A stretch of DNA of 64,000 bases from Tupaia tana (GCA_026018925.1 JAKSZU010000008.1:4950415-5014414); one strand, 5' to 3'. Numbered from the stretch's first letter, positions 10,256-21,942 are shown. Notes: a model not told the origin generated them from the sequence alone. A program made the numbers and translations.

Positions 10256-12236
10256 ATCCTGGCTCAGTCAAGTGGTCCATGGTAAAACAAACAGGCGAAT
10301 GCTGTTACTAAGCACTTCCCTGACACAACAATGTGAAGTCCACGTCTGTGTGTTTGGCCTTCTCAGGCCAAAGATAGCCTCGTACTGTGGCTGCCACTGG
10401 TCTGTGAAATTCACTAATAAATCATAACAAACCTTGGAAGACGTTAAGATTATTTTTAAGTAGTTTAAGATTTTTAAGGTTATTTTTATTATTTATTCAA
10501 TCAAATCAAATACACTTTCATTACGATAAGCCTACACAATATATAAATGTAATGTGCAATAATAAATCAGGAATAAATTAATAATAATAATAGGTATATG
10601 ACTACAAATTCATTTACTCATAATAAAAATAGCTTTTTACATTACGTTAATATTAGAGGCAAACAGAGATGAAAACACACACTACAGAAGGAAGAATGGT
10701 AAACAGAACTCATATGAAAGCTGTTCCCTCGTTAGAGTTAAGGTTTTCGGGAGGAGCTGAGTAAACAGGAGCAAGGCCTTAATACGTTCACTATTCCCAT
10801 CAGGAAGGGCGAGAAGGGACTGTGAGCCGGCGGGGGGTGGGGGGTCAGAGTCTGGCCTGATGGCTCTTCCGAGCCTGTCCATGTCAAAGCAGCCTTCATC
10901 ACCAAAGTGTCTTTCTCTAATATGATTTTATTAAATAATTTTAAAAATTATGATATGGGTCTTAAGGTTTCTGGCTAAGTGTATTTTATTGAGCTTAACA
11001 GGGTTTCTTAAAATGACGTCCATGATAATCATTTCAGTGGTGTAAGAGTGCGGTAGAGCTTTCTTTTCGTTACTGAACTGCAGTGCGTGTGCGTGTGTCT
11101 CTGCTGGATCGTGCTGACAACCACTTCCTAACCTCAGCTCTGACGTGCGCTAAGTGCATTTGTGTTGCTGTTATGATTGGAATGGCCAAAATGAGTCCCC
11201 AACTCTATAACTGCTTAATTTTTCATGCCATGATTCCTCCATGGGAGCAGAGGACACTCAGGCTCCTGAAGGAAGGCTCCCATAGTCCTCAGTCTACCTG
11301 GGAGATGATCTGTTTGTACGTTAGGAGGACAGTCTCCCCGTCTCTGTGGGCTCGTTTGGTGGCAGGTAGAGTCACAGGAAAGATGGCTGGTCAGACATGC
11401 CTCCTGATGTCTGCTTCCCGCAGTGCTAAACAGCATATTAGGATAATAATTTACTCTGGCGTCTCCACACTCAAGGGACTGAGTAATGGAATTTTTAAGC
11501 CTTTCATAATTTTTCAAAAAGCCCATTGTGCATTTAAATAAAACATCACAGATTAATACTTAATGTATTTTGAAAAGCAGAAGATTGTAAAAAGAGCTAC
11601 ATAGGAGGAATATAATCTTTAGTAAAAACAAAACAAAAGGGAAAAGCAAAACGAAACAAAAACCTTGAGAATTACTGATTTAAATATATCAATAACAATT
11701 TCTATCGGCACTGGCTTGGCATAGCACAGTTTTACTGACCTTGAAGATGACTCTCAGCATGGTCAGACTGGAGCCTGGGTAACAGTCTGTCCATCCCACG
11801 GCTGTCTTCCGTGGCCTGCCGTGCAGCTTTGCAGGTCTGGCTTTACGCGCCTCGTGTGAGGGGGAGTGTTACACCGGAAAGGATGCTTATAAACATAGAA
11901 AGACATGCTAATGGTGTTGAAGAGAAGAAGGGAAAAGAAGGGACATTCAAATAAGTAACAATTTGCAGTCAAATGTCATTGCACACACAGTTAGGGTGCA
12001 AACGTTTAGGTGAACTGAACCGGGGGGAGTTAGTCCGGTATATTTCCAACTAGAGTGATGTGAATGTAAACCATGAAAGTCATTGAAAGTCAGAGGTCAA
12101 AGAGTGTAAGTAGATACTTTATTAATCAGTCATAATGTCTTAACTTTGTAAATTATGTGTGCACTAATTTATAACTAAAACCTTGGTAGAAGCCTATTGA
12201 GGTGGGAATGATAGGCACTATAAATGACTGATAACT
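10256..12236. other. Unique or unrecognised sequence, 2 kb
   Basis: 10440-10670 is AT-rich low-complexity sequence. 10980-11540 is non-repetitive and contains a 152-codon ORF (11083-11541) with no recognisable domain. I do not call it a gene. Confidence 0.4.
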
Positions 12237-12530
12237 GGGGCCAGCAGGTAGTGTAGTGGTTAAGGCACTGAAATCTCACTTGGCTGAACATGGTTCAGTC
12301 CCTGACCCAGTGCTAGAAAATCACATTTGTGATTTTGTGATATACACCATTTGTGATATACACCAGGTATATGTGCGTGCATGGCCAGAATCCCAGGAGG
12401 AGAATGGAGGAGAAGGAATTGCAGCCTGGCCATGCCCCCTGGGGGGTGATTTCTCAATTTCCGTCTTACTGTCTCTCTCTGTCTCCTTTCCAGTGCTCTA
12501 TGGAAAAAAATCTTTAAAATAATTTTTTAA
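12237..12530 (+). mobile_element. tRNA-derived SINE, type A/B intermediate, with internal tandem duplication
   Basis: Head 'ggggccagcaggtagtgtagtggttaaggcactg', a type A-like body and the 'cccctggggggtgatttctc' block. Near 12328-12366 a short unit, 'atttgtgat..atacacc', is duplicated in tandem within the body. Confidence 0.8.
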
Positions 12531-12618
12531 AGACTGTCTTGAAAATGTCTAATATATCTGTAAAATAGTGTAGAAGGGCTTACTGGGTTTCTTTACCTGG
12601 AAAGAAAAATCAAATCTC

Positions 12619-12914
12619 GGGACCAGCAGTTAGCGTAATGGCTATGTCGCTGGACTCCCACGTAGTCGACCACAGTTCGTGTACCAGACCCGGTGGCTTA
12701 AAACTCACGCCGGGCGCGTGTGCGTGCATGCCCAAGATCCCGAGAGGAGAATGAAGGAGAAGGGATTGCGGCGTGGCCATCCCCCCGGGGGGTGATTTCT
12801 CGCTTTCTGTCTCTCTGTCTCTCTCTGTCTGGCAAGCGCACGCGCCCTATAGCGAAAAACCTCTCCAAAAAAAGAAAAGAAAAGAAAAGAAAAGAAAAGA
12901 AAAGAAAAGAAAAG
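12619..12914 (+). mobile_element. tRNA-derived SINE, type A, with (AAAAG)n tail
   Basis: Young-looking complete copy, rich in CpG, with the block CCCCCCGGGGGG. It ends in an AAAAG-expanded tail. The target-site duplication AAAATCAAATCTC is visible before it (about 12606) and after it (about 12916). Confidence 0.95.
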
Positions 12915-12929
12915 AAAAATCAAATCTCA

Positions 12930-13285
12930 CTCCTCTGAAGAAGTTGTTACAGTAAATATATATGGAAACAACACCACCAGTCACCAAAAATGAACAGGAT
13001 TAAAAGTAAATTAATAATCATCTAATGAAATACTCTATTAGTTCACAGAGGAAGTATGAATATAATTTTTAGATAAAGTCATCACATATGTAACTCTTGA
13101 TTATCTAAATTAATAAAGAGAAGTAGCATTTAATCGATAATAAAAATATACATTTGACTTAGAAGCACTGTTCACTTTAGCTATCCTTCTGCTTTAGAAA
13201 AAAATCAAGTTCAGCCTTGCAGACTTCATTTACGGGTAACGGTGGGAAGTTGGTACTCTCAGTAGAAAAGAGTAATAAATAATGA
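12930..13285. other. AT-rich unrecognised sequence
   Basis: No supported feature. Confidence 0.4.
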
Positions 13286-14304
13286 TATGGTACATACTAG
13301 AGAGACAGAGCAAAGGTCAGACCTGAGAGGTAATTTGGGGGGCCCTGGTGTCTATCTGGGCAGGAACCTCAGACAGAGGCCGGCTAACTGGGACAGCAAG
13401 TACCACAGTGTCCTCAAGCCCGCGGGGAGAACCCGAGCGGGAGAAGGCCCGGCCATGCAGAGCGGGTGCCCCAGCTCAGGCCGCATCCTCGTGGCCAGGT
13501 GGCTGCCTTGCCGGCTCTGGGTGGGAGCCATGGCACCTGCCCTGCACCGCGCAGAGCCCTGGGCCTGAGGGACGTTTGAGGGACAGAGGTCGACGTGAGG
13601 GAGTCAGAGTATTATGCCGAGAGACACACATGCCACCCGGAAAGGAAAGGTTTCCTGAAGGCGACACCCTGCGTGGTGGCAGTCCTGGAAGGGGGTCACT
13701 GTACACAGAGGGCACCGCCACCCTGAGGTGAGCGAGGAGCACCAGTGGGAGGTCACACTCGCCCCAGCTCATAGGGGCTGCTGCATGTCACACAGGAGAG
13801 GACAGTCCAGTATGCCCCTGAAGACGACTTCCGGAGCAACAGCACCGTCTCCTCCAGGGGCCGTCCAGCTGCCACGGTGCCTGCAGTGTCTGCTAGGGGG
13901 CCCATTTTCAGGATAAGAATGCTAAATGACACAGTTGGGAGCAAGCATGGACGTGTGTTTGCAATGTCAGTAAATCACAGCCAGTCACTCAGGACTCGGA
14001 GAGCGCGGGTTGTTTTGAGATCCGGAAGGCCCAGTAGAACTGTTCCTCTAGGGCCTCGGTGGCGCCTGGCCCCGCTGCCCTGGGCCCCACACCAGGAGGA
14101 AGGGCTGCTGCAGTACCTGCGAGTGGGCCTCCCCCTGGGCGCTGGGGAGGAGGAAGAGCCCTGCTGTCCTCCCAGGACACCGCGGTTGGGACCTTCCCCT
14201 GAGGGGAGGAGACGGGCTCAGGTTGGGGATGTGGTTGGTCTCTCCACGCAGAGCCAAAGCCTTGGGGAAGATGGGGAGATTCCGCCATAGCCCATGGTCA
14301 CAGG
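13286..14304. other. GC- and CpG-rich kilobase without a recognised gene
   Basis: Markedly GC-rich compared with its AT-rich flanks, with many CpGs (for example 13418-13460 and 14040-14210). Long open frames on both strands are explained by base composition. It could be a CpG island, an old LTR, or a GC-rich unique segment. I recognise no exon or promoter element. Confidence 0.4.
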
Positions 14305-14475
14305 GCTGCTCCCAAAATATCCGTAGAAGTCCTAGCCCCTGGTACCTCGGAAGCCACGGGGCTTTTTAGAGCCTGATCAAGTTAAAATGAGGTTGATCTG
14401 AAATAGGGAGCAGTAAGGCAGCATGACGGTGTTCTTAAAAGAGGGAGACCTGGCCTCCAGAACCGAGGCAGACAT
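14305..14475 (+). mobile_element. MLT1-type LTR fragment
   Basis: Starts 'cccaaaatatccgtagaagtcctagcccctggtacct' and continues 'gatcaagttaaaatgaggt' and 'ggtgttcttaaaagag', the order of the 5' half of MaLR LTRs. The 3' half is absent. Confidence 0.65.
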
Positions 14476-14530
14476 TTCCGCTGTCCTACATCCTCCAGCT
14501 GGTACTTGGTTAGGGTAACTTGTTCTCTTA

Positions 14531-14758
14531 ATTGCTAGAAGACGCGTGCCCTTGCCAGAGAGAAAGGAGGGAGAGAGAACACACCCTCCCATGGCATGAA
14601 GTCACGCTACAATCCCTTCTCCATTTTCCAGTCCTGTCAGGATGGGGCATGCGCACACACGTGCCTGGTGTGATTTCGGAGCTGCTGGGACCGGGATTTG
14701 AACCACAGTCACCCTTGCATGATCTGGCTGCTTTAACCTCTAGACCACAGGACCAGCC
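14531..14758 (-). mobile_element. tRNA-derived SINE, type B
   Basis: On the minus strand it has the head 'ggctggtcctgtggtc', the B-box region 'ggttcaaatcccgg' and the terminal 'ggcaagggcacgcg'. Confidence 0.8.
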
Positions 14759-15204
14759 TGTTGTGATAAGTAACGAGCCTCTCAATGCTTTTCATTGCGG
14801 ACAACTGTCTTATTTTCTGGGCGTTTACGTCCTACAACCGGCCACTTCAGTAAGCCACTGCCCACTGTCCTCTTAGTGAGCAGCTGCTGTTGTCGGGACC
14901 CTAGCAACGCCAGCAAGCACATGGAGGTAAGGAGCTCCTGGCTCCGGCAGGGGAGCGCACCAGACCCCACAGCTCGAGCTTACGAATGGGCAAGCCTTTG
15001 GGCATAGTCGTCCTTACCCCTCATAAACGCAACGCATGGAGTTCCCCCAGAATCCTGGGGGAAGAGAAGTTTTTGACGGTTATTTAGATAAACTCCCAAA
15101 CTGACATTTGGGTCTCCATTGTGGATTTTCACAATGCTGATTTTCACAAAGGAACCATGGAAAATGCTTCCAGAAATCTGGGCAATGAGAGTCAGCCTTA
15201 AAGG
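14759..15204. other. Unrecognised sequence
   Basis: No supported feature between two SINEs. Confidence 0.4.
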
Positions 15205-15440
15205 TCAGCGATGGCCTCGAGGCTGAGGATCTGAGTCCCACCTGGCCAACCACGTTTTGGACCTTGGCTCTGGTGGCTTGAGAACATACCAAGTGCTGGT
15301 GTGTGCATGACCCAGTCCTGGCAGGATAGAGAAACGGGGAGAAGGCATTGCAATGTGACCCTAGGGGTGCTTTCTCCCTCTCCCTCTCTCTGTGCCTCTC
15401 TGTTGAGTACACGCACCCTCTAGCAAATTAAAAAGAAAAA
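15205..15440 (+). mobile_element. tRNA-derived SINE, type B
   Basis: 'gatctgagtcccacctggccaaccacg', 'ctctggtggcttgaga', 'gtcctggcaggatagag' and a CT-rich tract, ending 'caccctctagcaaattaaaaag'. Confidence 0.85.
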
Positions 15441-15476
15441 AGAAAAAAAGAACAGGAAAGCGAGTCTACCTTAAAA

Positions 15477-15740
15477 GGGCCAGACTGTGGCATAGTGGTG
15501 ATACAACTGGACCCGCGTGGGGAGGTCCCTGGTTGGTGTCTTAAGGCCTCCTGTGCGTGGGGCAAGCGGGGGTGCCTGCGATCAGGGCTGGCCGAGGCGG
15601 GGGAGGACCGCAGGGTGAGGACCTGCCTGTAGGAGCTCTCCCTTGCTTTCTTTCCTTCTCTCTCTTTTTGTCTCTCTCCTAGAAGAAAGAAACTAATAAA
15701 AAATAAAATAAAATAAAATAAAATAAAATAAAATAAAATA
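15477..15740 (+). mobile_element. tRNA-derived SINE, type C, with (AAAAT)n tail
   Basis: Head 'gggccagactgtggcatagtggtgatacaactgg', a CpG-rich middle and a CT-rich tract with 'agaagaaagaaactaataaa'. The tail has expanded to (AAAAT)n at about 15697-15740. Confidence 0.85.
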
Positions 15741-16788
15741 GGTGCCACGTGTTGCTGCATGCCCTCACCCACTCGGACCCGCTTCCACATTTTTCGTCTG
15801 CAGCATGAAGAGCACGCCCCCCCAGCCGAGACGAGAGCCCAGCGATGCGGAGCTATCCAGGCTGGAGATGTGCCCAAGCCTTCGTCTCACTCACGGCTTG
15901 TCCTTCAGAGCCCAGCAGTCCCGCCTGTGTTCCCTGGACGGGAGCAGGCCTGGCTGCACAGAGAGTGCAGCCCGGGGCCAGGACCGTGCGCGTTCTGTGG
16001 CCCTCTGCCTCCACACCCTTCGTAAGACCCACCCCATGCCCTAACACTAAGCCCCCAAGCACAGTATGGGGCATTTTGTTTGTCAATTAATTGTGTATGG
16101 GAGTAATTACCCAATGGAGAGTTATAGGACACCCCAAAAATGGATAAAGTTGGAAAATGAGTCAAGTGTGGTGACAATGCTTTGCCTGTTTATCGCTTAC
16201 TGTCCAAGCAAGGACACTGGCGATTCCAACTGCTTAAGTGGTTTCTCCATGTAGCAGGGGGCGCACACTCTGAGCTGACATGTGTGCCCTTGGCAAAGTA
16301 GCACCCATTAGGCTGCGTGGTAAGGATCTGGGGCTGCAGATATAATCATGCCTCCATTGATAACGCCCTGTAAACAGGTGCGTTCAGATGGCTGGGCCCG
16401 AGCTCCTGGGATTCCCGCTAACCCGCAGCAGGCGGCCGCAAGAGGCAGATGCTTCCAGATCCCGGAACCAACTTAGATATCAGACGGGGAGCGGAGGACG
16501 GGAAAGATCTAGCTACATCCTCACGGTTCCAAATCCTACAAATGACAGAGAAAGAATGAAGTGCAAGCCTCGTCTGTTCCCAAAACCATGCTTTGGTTTG
16601 TTTTCACTTTACCTTCTTCTCGTACTGAAAGAGGACATAGGTTTTTTGGCATACATTTTATTCTTTGATATTTTTCATTTTAATTTTTCTAAAGCAAAAA
16701 TTACAGAATGTTTTATTAGAGTCAAGGTTCTCATTTGTGTGTTCTGAGGCTTTGAAGTCTAATATTCAGTACACTTAAGAAATGTTCA
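15741..16788. other. Unrecognised sequence, 1 kb
   Basis: 15741-16050 is GC-rich with overlapping short ORFs. 16060-16350 is non-repetitive and AT-balanced. No gene is supported. Confidence 0.4.
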
Positions 16789-17026
16789 GGCCTAGCGGGT
16801 GGCATGGAGGTTAAGGCCGCTAGATTCCCACATGACTGACCGCGGTTTGAGTCTTCGAGCTGGTGGCTTGAAAAACACATTGGGCGTGCGTGTGAGTGCC
16901 CAAATCCAGAAGAGCGTGGAGGAGAAGGGACTGTGGCACGGCCATGTCTCGTGGGGTGCTATCGCTTTCCCTCTCCTCTCCTCTGTCTCTCTCTGGCAAG
17001 TGTATGTATCCTATAGGGAATGTCTT
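16789..17026 (+). mobile_element. tRNA-derived SINE, type B
   Basis: 'caggcctagcgggtggcatggaggttaaggccgctag', B-box-like 'ggtttgagtctt', 'cttgaaaaacaca', and the end 'gtatgtatcctatagggaatgt'. Its 3' end abuts a minus-strand L1-3'UTR-like repeat. Confidence 0.85.
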
Positions 17027-17330
17027 TCTTTTTTTTTAATTTAAATTTATTTATTTACATTCATTTACTATACATCATTATAGCATACAAAATGAGATTT
17101 TCCATCCAGAATACACTGTGGATTGATTGACTCAATCAAGCACATCAACACACTTGTTATCAACAAATCATTTTCCATTTCTTGTTTTCTGTATATTTTG
17201 CTTTTATTCCCCATCCATGATTTCCTATCTCTCACTCTCTGCCGTCTCCCACCCTCCTCCCACACTGTCTCTGGTATCTGTGGTTGCTTTCTATACTTTT
17301 TTCCCCCACATTTTATTGACTCACTAAAGA
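17027..17330 (-). mobile_element. L1 3'UTR-like repeat
   Basis: Begins with poly(T) and AATTTAAATTTATTTATTTACATTC. It is the reverse complement of the family at 5801-5945 (shared 'caaaatgagattttccatcc..gaatacactgtg'), followed by the C/T-rich equivalent of the purine-rich 5' part. Confidence 0.65.
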
Positions 17331-17343
17331 TCTTAATTAATCT

Positions 17344-17597
17344 GGGAACCGGCAGTTAGCGTAATGGCTATGTTGCTGGACTCCCACATAGTCGACCGCG
17401 GTTCGCGTCCCGGACCCAGTGGCTTAAACCTCACCCCGGCCGCGTGTGCGTGCGTGCCCAAGATCCCGAGAGGAGAATGGAGAAGGGATTGCGGCGTGAC
17501 TATCCCCCCTGGGGGGTAATTTCTCACTTTCTGTCTCTCTGTCTCTCTCTGTCTGTCTGGCGAGCGCACGCGCCCTATAGTGAAAACCTCTCAAAAA
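17344..17597 (+). mobile_element. tRNA-derived SINE, type A, young
   Basis: CpG-rich complete copy inserted at the edge of the L1 3' end. The target-site duplication ATCTTAATTAATCT is visible on both sides (about 17330 and 17597). An A-box-like TAGCGTAATGG (17357-17367) and a consensus B box GGTTCGCGTCC (17400-17410) are present. Confidence 0.95.
17357..17410 (+). promoter_or_regulatory. Internal RNA polymerase III promoter of a type A SINE
   Basis: TAGCGTAATGG at 17357-17367 resembles the tRNA A box (one base shorter than the 12-base form). GGTTCGCGTCC at 17400-17410 matches the B box GGTTCNANNCC closely. The spacing of about 32 bp is tRNA-like. Activity cannot be judged from sequence. Confidence 0.6.
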
Positions 17598-17822
17598 AAA
17601 AAATCTTAATTAATCTAAACATTTTGAATAGCAAGCACAGCTGATATATACATATCCGTGAACACAAGCCTGACTTTAGGCATAAACCTCAGTGAGTAGA
17701 ATGAACATCCTATAAAGTAACACCTAGCTGGGGCTGTATAGCTTACTGCAGTCATCAAATAGGTATTTTTAATGCATTTATTTTTTTAATTTCAGGAAAT
17801 TTAAAAAAGAAGGAGATGGTCA
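17598..17822. other. AT-rich unrecognised sequence
   Basis: Downstream copy of the SINE target duplication followed by unremarkable sequence. Confidence 0.4.
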
Positions 17823-18008
17823 GGGGCCAGGTGGTGGCCCAGCGGTAATGCAGTCGGGTCCACTGGGAAGCGTCTAGGTCTGTGTTCCTCCATGGACTTG
17901 CCCAGGAGGCATCCCCGGATCACACCCTTTGGGAGAGTTTGTCTCCCCATCTCTTTTTCCCTCCCTGTCTCTCTCTCTCATGAAAGAAATAAATGAACAA
18001 GCTTTAAT
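17823..18008 (+). mobile_element. tRNA-derived SINE, type C, shortened
   Basis: Head 'ggggccaggtggtggcccagcggtaatgcagtcgggtcc', CT-rich tail and terminal 'tctctctctcatgaaagaaataaatgaa'. Confidence 0.85.
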
Positions 18009-19280
18009 AAGAACAAAGAAAGAGAATCAGAAGCTTCTGGTGTCCACCTGATTGGGCTAACTTTGTGTCCTTTTTAACTGGGGATAGCTTGAGCAAATAA
18101 TCTGCTTTGTGACACACCCACATATTCTGTCCAAGGACATGAGCCTGGAAATCTCTTCTCCTGTGCAAGATTACTGAGCTCCATGTGGAAACTATAGGAC
18201 ATAACTAAAAATGGGCCATGTATTTATTGATATAATAAAAAAAAAATACAGATAGAACTTTCTCATGTAAAGGAGATGACTTTTTTATCCTGTGTTTTTT
18301 TTTTTTTTCCCACTAAATAAGAAAATTGCAAAAACTCAGAAAAAGTGAAGATAAAATATCTTGCATTTAAATAAGGTCAGGCCACAAGGAGATGAAGACA
18401 CATCTCTGGACCCACCATGTGGCGGTGGACTCAGCAGTTTCTCCAAGTCCCTGCTCTGGCGGGCAGAGGGAGAACAGGTCGAGTCCCATTCTGGCACTAA
18501 GGACGAATGCGCTTTCTCTCATCATGATGAGATCTCTGACCGCCTTGGTCACTGCCCTGCTTTAACAATGATTCTATCCCATTTTCCACTCACCACTCAT
18601 GGGCACGATTGCCCTCATCCAGTGTGCACATTATTTCAACAGGAAATTAGAAGTCACTGTGAGTGAAAGTCACTATTAGGATACAAAAATATTTAAAGGT
18701 ATCAACTTACATTTAAAAAAAATCCACAAAGAGGAAGGAAGTGTAAAAGTATAGATTAGTGACGAGAGCATTACCTTTTACTGGAATGAGAGTATTTTGG
18801 TGTTATCCTTAGAATGATGCTTTGTTCTTGAGAAATAAACAACGTGTATATTAGGAAAAATTTCCATTTTGCAGATGAAGTGAAATACAATATTCAGTCA
18901 GGGAAAATCATATGCACTAATTGGACCTGGCAAAATAGTAAGTTGACCGGTGAGCTCGGGGCGAGAGGAGAGCGAGGGTGTTGACGCTGACTGCTCATGA
19001 CAGCGGTTGCAAAAAGGAGCGAGGAGTTAAATCTGCCAAAATGGAGGGATCCTCGCAGAGGAAGAGACTCTCCGGTTTCAGCAGACAGGAGATCTCTGGG
19101 CATTGCTGGAAGAAATGGCTTATTTTCTGGGTCTCTAATTATTCTGGCAAATTTTAATTACACTGGAAAGAAAACCTATATTGTCCCTAAGGCTGATCAC
19201 AAGGAGAAAGAGTAAACTAATTTTCTTTCCATGCACAGCAGAGAACCCCAAACTTAGCGCTTAACGCCATGCCTATTTAT
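18009..19280. other. Unrecognised sequence, 1.27 kb
   Basis: Contains a poly(T) run at about 18291-18309. No gene or nameable repeat. The ORF at 18361-18666 has no recognised domain. Confidence 0.4.
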
Positions 19281-19284
19281 CTTC

Positions 19285-19830
19285 TCACACCTTCTAGGTG
19301 TTAGGAGCAAAGGGCACAGCGTGGCTGGACCCTCTGCTCTGAGTCTCACGAGGGTGCACACAAGATGTGGCCAGGGCTGTTCTCGCCTGGGGACTTGTCT
19401 GGAGAAGAGTCCACTTTGGCATGCTGTGGGCAGAACTTATTTCTGAGTTCTGAGTCCATCGTAGCGGGTAGGCCTGACTGCGGGCCGTGGGCTGGAGGTG
19501 GCCTGCTGTTCCTTGTCACATGGACTTCTCCAGCATGGCCAGGGCCTTCGTTAAGCTAGCAGAGAGTCTGCCCTCTTTCAAGAGCCTTTGTCTGACTAGG
19601 CCACACACTACGAATGACATCTACAGACGTATTATCAGCTCATTTGGGACCTGGGTTCCACCTGCAAAATCCTTTCACATTGGCCATGTCGTATTAGCGA
19701 GAGTCAGGTCAGGCCCGCCTGGGTCTGAGAGGAGGGGTCGTGTGCAATGCGATCAGCAGGGCCAGACTTGGGTGGGCCTCGCGAGGTCTGAGACCAGAGA
19801 AGCGCGAGAACATTGGAGCTGAGGCCAGGG
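19285..19830. mobile_element. Ancient eutherian interspersed repeat (unnamed)
   Basis: The order 'ctctgctctgagtctcacgaggg', 'acttgtctggagaag', 'acatggacttctccagcatggc' and 'caggcccgcctgggtctgagaggagggg' follows a repeat pattern common in eutherian genomes. I cannot assign its family name with confidence. Confidence 0.4.
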
Positions 19831-19984
19831 CTTCTCGAGAGGCGGGCGCAGGCTTTAAGAGAAAGGCAGCCCCCGGGTCTCGAACCAGGCTCCTGTCAGA
19901 GCCAGATTAAGGCCTGTGAGGCTGAGATATTCTGGCAACCCCACATGTAATTTTAAATAAAAATAGTATCCTTAAAAGAAATTT

Positions 19985-20180
19985 TATCTTCTCCTTCATT
20001 GTCCTTTCAGGGTTTTGGACATGAACACACACATTCCTGGCATGATTTTCAAACCACCAGGTCTGGCACTTGAGCCCCAGTCAGTACTCCCCTGGGAGGT
20101 GATTTCTCCCTTTCTCTCTGTCTCTGTCTCTGTCTCTGTATCTCCAGGGAGCACATGCGCCCTATGACAAGAAAAGAAAA
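19985..20180. mobile_element. Rearranged SINE: inverted head joined to sense tail
   Basis: 19985-20085 reads as a minus-strand type B head and body ('gggttttggacatg..ccaggtctggcacttgagccccagtc'). 20086-20180 then reads as a plus-strand type A body and tail ('ctgggaggtgatttctccc..gcacatgcgccctatgac'). A single insertion cannot give this order. Confidence 0.7.
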
Positions 20181-20216
20181 TTACGTTATTTTTTTAGATG
20201 ATTAGCTTATCATTTG

Positions 20217-20488
20217 TTTTCTTTTGAGAGAGATTTTTGTTATAGAGTGCATGTGCTCGCCAGAGAGACAGAGAGAGATAGAAAGTGAGAAATCACCCCC
20301 CCACCCTGGGGAGATGACCATGCCACAATCCCTTATCCTCCATTCTCCTCTTGGGATTTCGGGCATGCACACACACACACACACACAGACACACCTGGTG
20401 TGAGTTTTAAGCCACCAGGTCGGGGACCCAAACTGCAGTTGATTAGCTGGGAGTCCAGTGACATAACCATTATGCTATCTGCTGATCC
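20217..20488 (-). mobile_element. tRNA-derived SINE, type A
   Basis: Complete minus-strand copy. The target-site duplication AGCTTATCATTT is visible on both sides (about 20206 and 20490). It contains a short (AC)n expansion near 20370-20390. Confidence 0.9.
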
Positions 20489-20802
20489 CAAGCTTATCAT
20501 TTTTTAAAGAAAAATATCGGATTAACAAATTATAGTGCTTCTTTTATTTTATTTTATTTTTTTCTTTTTTCCTAGGCATGCATGGACCTTTTATGACTAT
20601 TGGATCATCCAGTTTTGCTCTGAAAAACTATCCCACGTCACTTACCTGTATCTGAGAGAGAAGAGGAGGTGTGGTGTTGTATGTGTGTGTTTTTAACACG
20701 CTTGCAGGTTCATCTCTGACACGGAGAACAAAGAGAAAATGTGGTATGATCTATGATAATATTTTCACAAGGAGCTAACTCTTAAAAATCAATCGTTGCT
20801 CT
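20489..20802. other. AT-rich unrecognised sequence
   Basis: Short T-rich run near 20535-20570. No gene is visible. Confidence 0.4.
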
Positions 20803-21056
20803 GGGACCAGCAGTTGACGTAATGGCTATGTCGCTGGACTCCGATGTACTCAACCGCAGTTTGAGTCCCAGACCCAGTGGCTTAAACCCACACCAGGTGC
20901 GTGTGTGTGCGTGCCCAGGATCCCGAGAGGAGAATGGAGGAGAAGGGATTGCAGAGTCGTCATGCCCCCTGGGGGGTGATTTCTCACTTTCTGTCTCTCT
21001 CTGTCTTTCTGGTGAGCACACGTGCCCTATAGCAAAAACCTCTCCAAAAAAAGAAT
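20803..21056 (+). mobile_element. tRNA-derived SINE, type A
   Basis: Complete copy with the CCCCCTGGGGGG block and the terminal 'cctatagcaaaaacctctcc'. A diverged target-site duplication (aatcaatcgttgctct / aattaaccactgctct) flanks it. Confidence 0.9.
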
Positions 21057-21942
21057 TAACCACTGCTCTTAAATCATTTCATGAGAGATCTATATTTTAT
21101 ACAGTGGAGGAATGCAAAACTCATTTAAAAATACTACAACTCTTTATTTGCTATGTCCACTAATTGACTGCTAAATAATATTACTGTAATAATTGTCTAT
21201 AAAGTTGTTTTCTCTCCTGTTTTAGTTATTATTATGTGATATACGAAATGCAGAAAGCACTGCAGATTATTTTAAATTTATTTTATTTATTACACACGTT
21301 ACATAAATCTTTAGTTTTGCTCTGTGAGGTGACAGGTTCTAGTTCTATGAAAAGCCCGAGCACCTCAGAAATAAAGAAGCCACTGATTTTGAGTGCTATT
21401 GCTCAGAAGTCAGGCTATCTCCCTAGGAAATCTTGAGTTACAAAGTTCTGTAGGCCTACAAGGTATTTTTGACATTGCCTAGTTTTCTTCTTCTATGCTT
21501 CATAAACATGCTACCTCCCAACCATCACGCAAGCCTTACAAGACAAAGTGCATCGTGGATGCAATTGCTGGAAAGAGATTGCAGGGCAATGCAGCAGAAA
21601 TCAAAGCAGCTTCTTGTTCATTGCAAAGCTGTACATGGCATCGACCCAGAGGCCTTTAATTCATGTCCGATCGCATCTGCTTAGTGTTTCATCAATGGGA
21701 GATAACCTCCAATCCGTCCTCATTGGTGCGTAGGCTGGCAAACCAATCTGTGGTCCCTCTATTCACTTGGCTTGTGAGTCATCTCATTCGAGTTGCCTGA
21801 CGGGCTGTGGGCAGTTTGTACTACCTCTGATTCCTGAAGTCCCTGAGCAATGTGGGATATGAAGAACCTCAATTAAGGGAGGATGAAAGACACCAGGGGC
21901 TTCCTCACGTACCACCACACGATCAGAGAACATCAGTGCCTG
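21057..21942. other. Unrecognised sequence
   Basis: No supported gene or repeat. Confidence 0.4.

Noticed and set aside
12720-12955. Lysine/glutamate-rich ORFs
   Set aside because: They are translations of a SINE and its (AAAAG)n tail.
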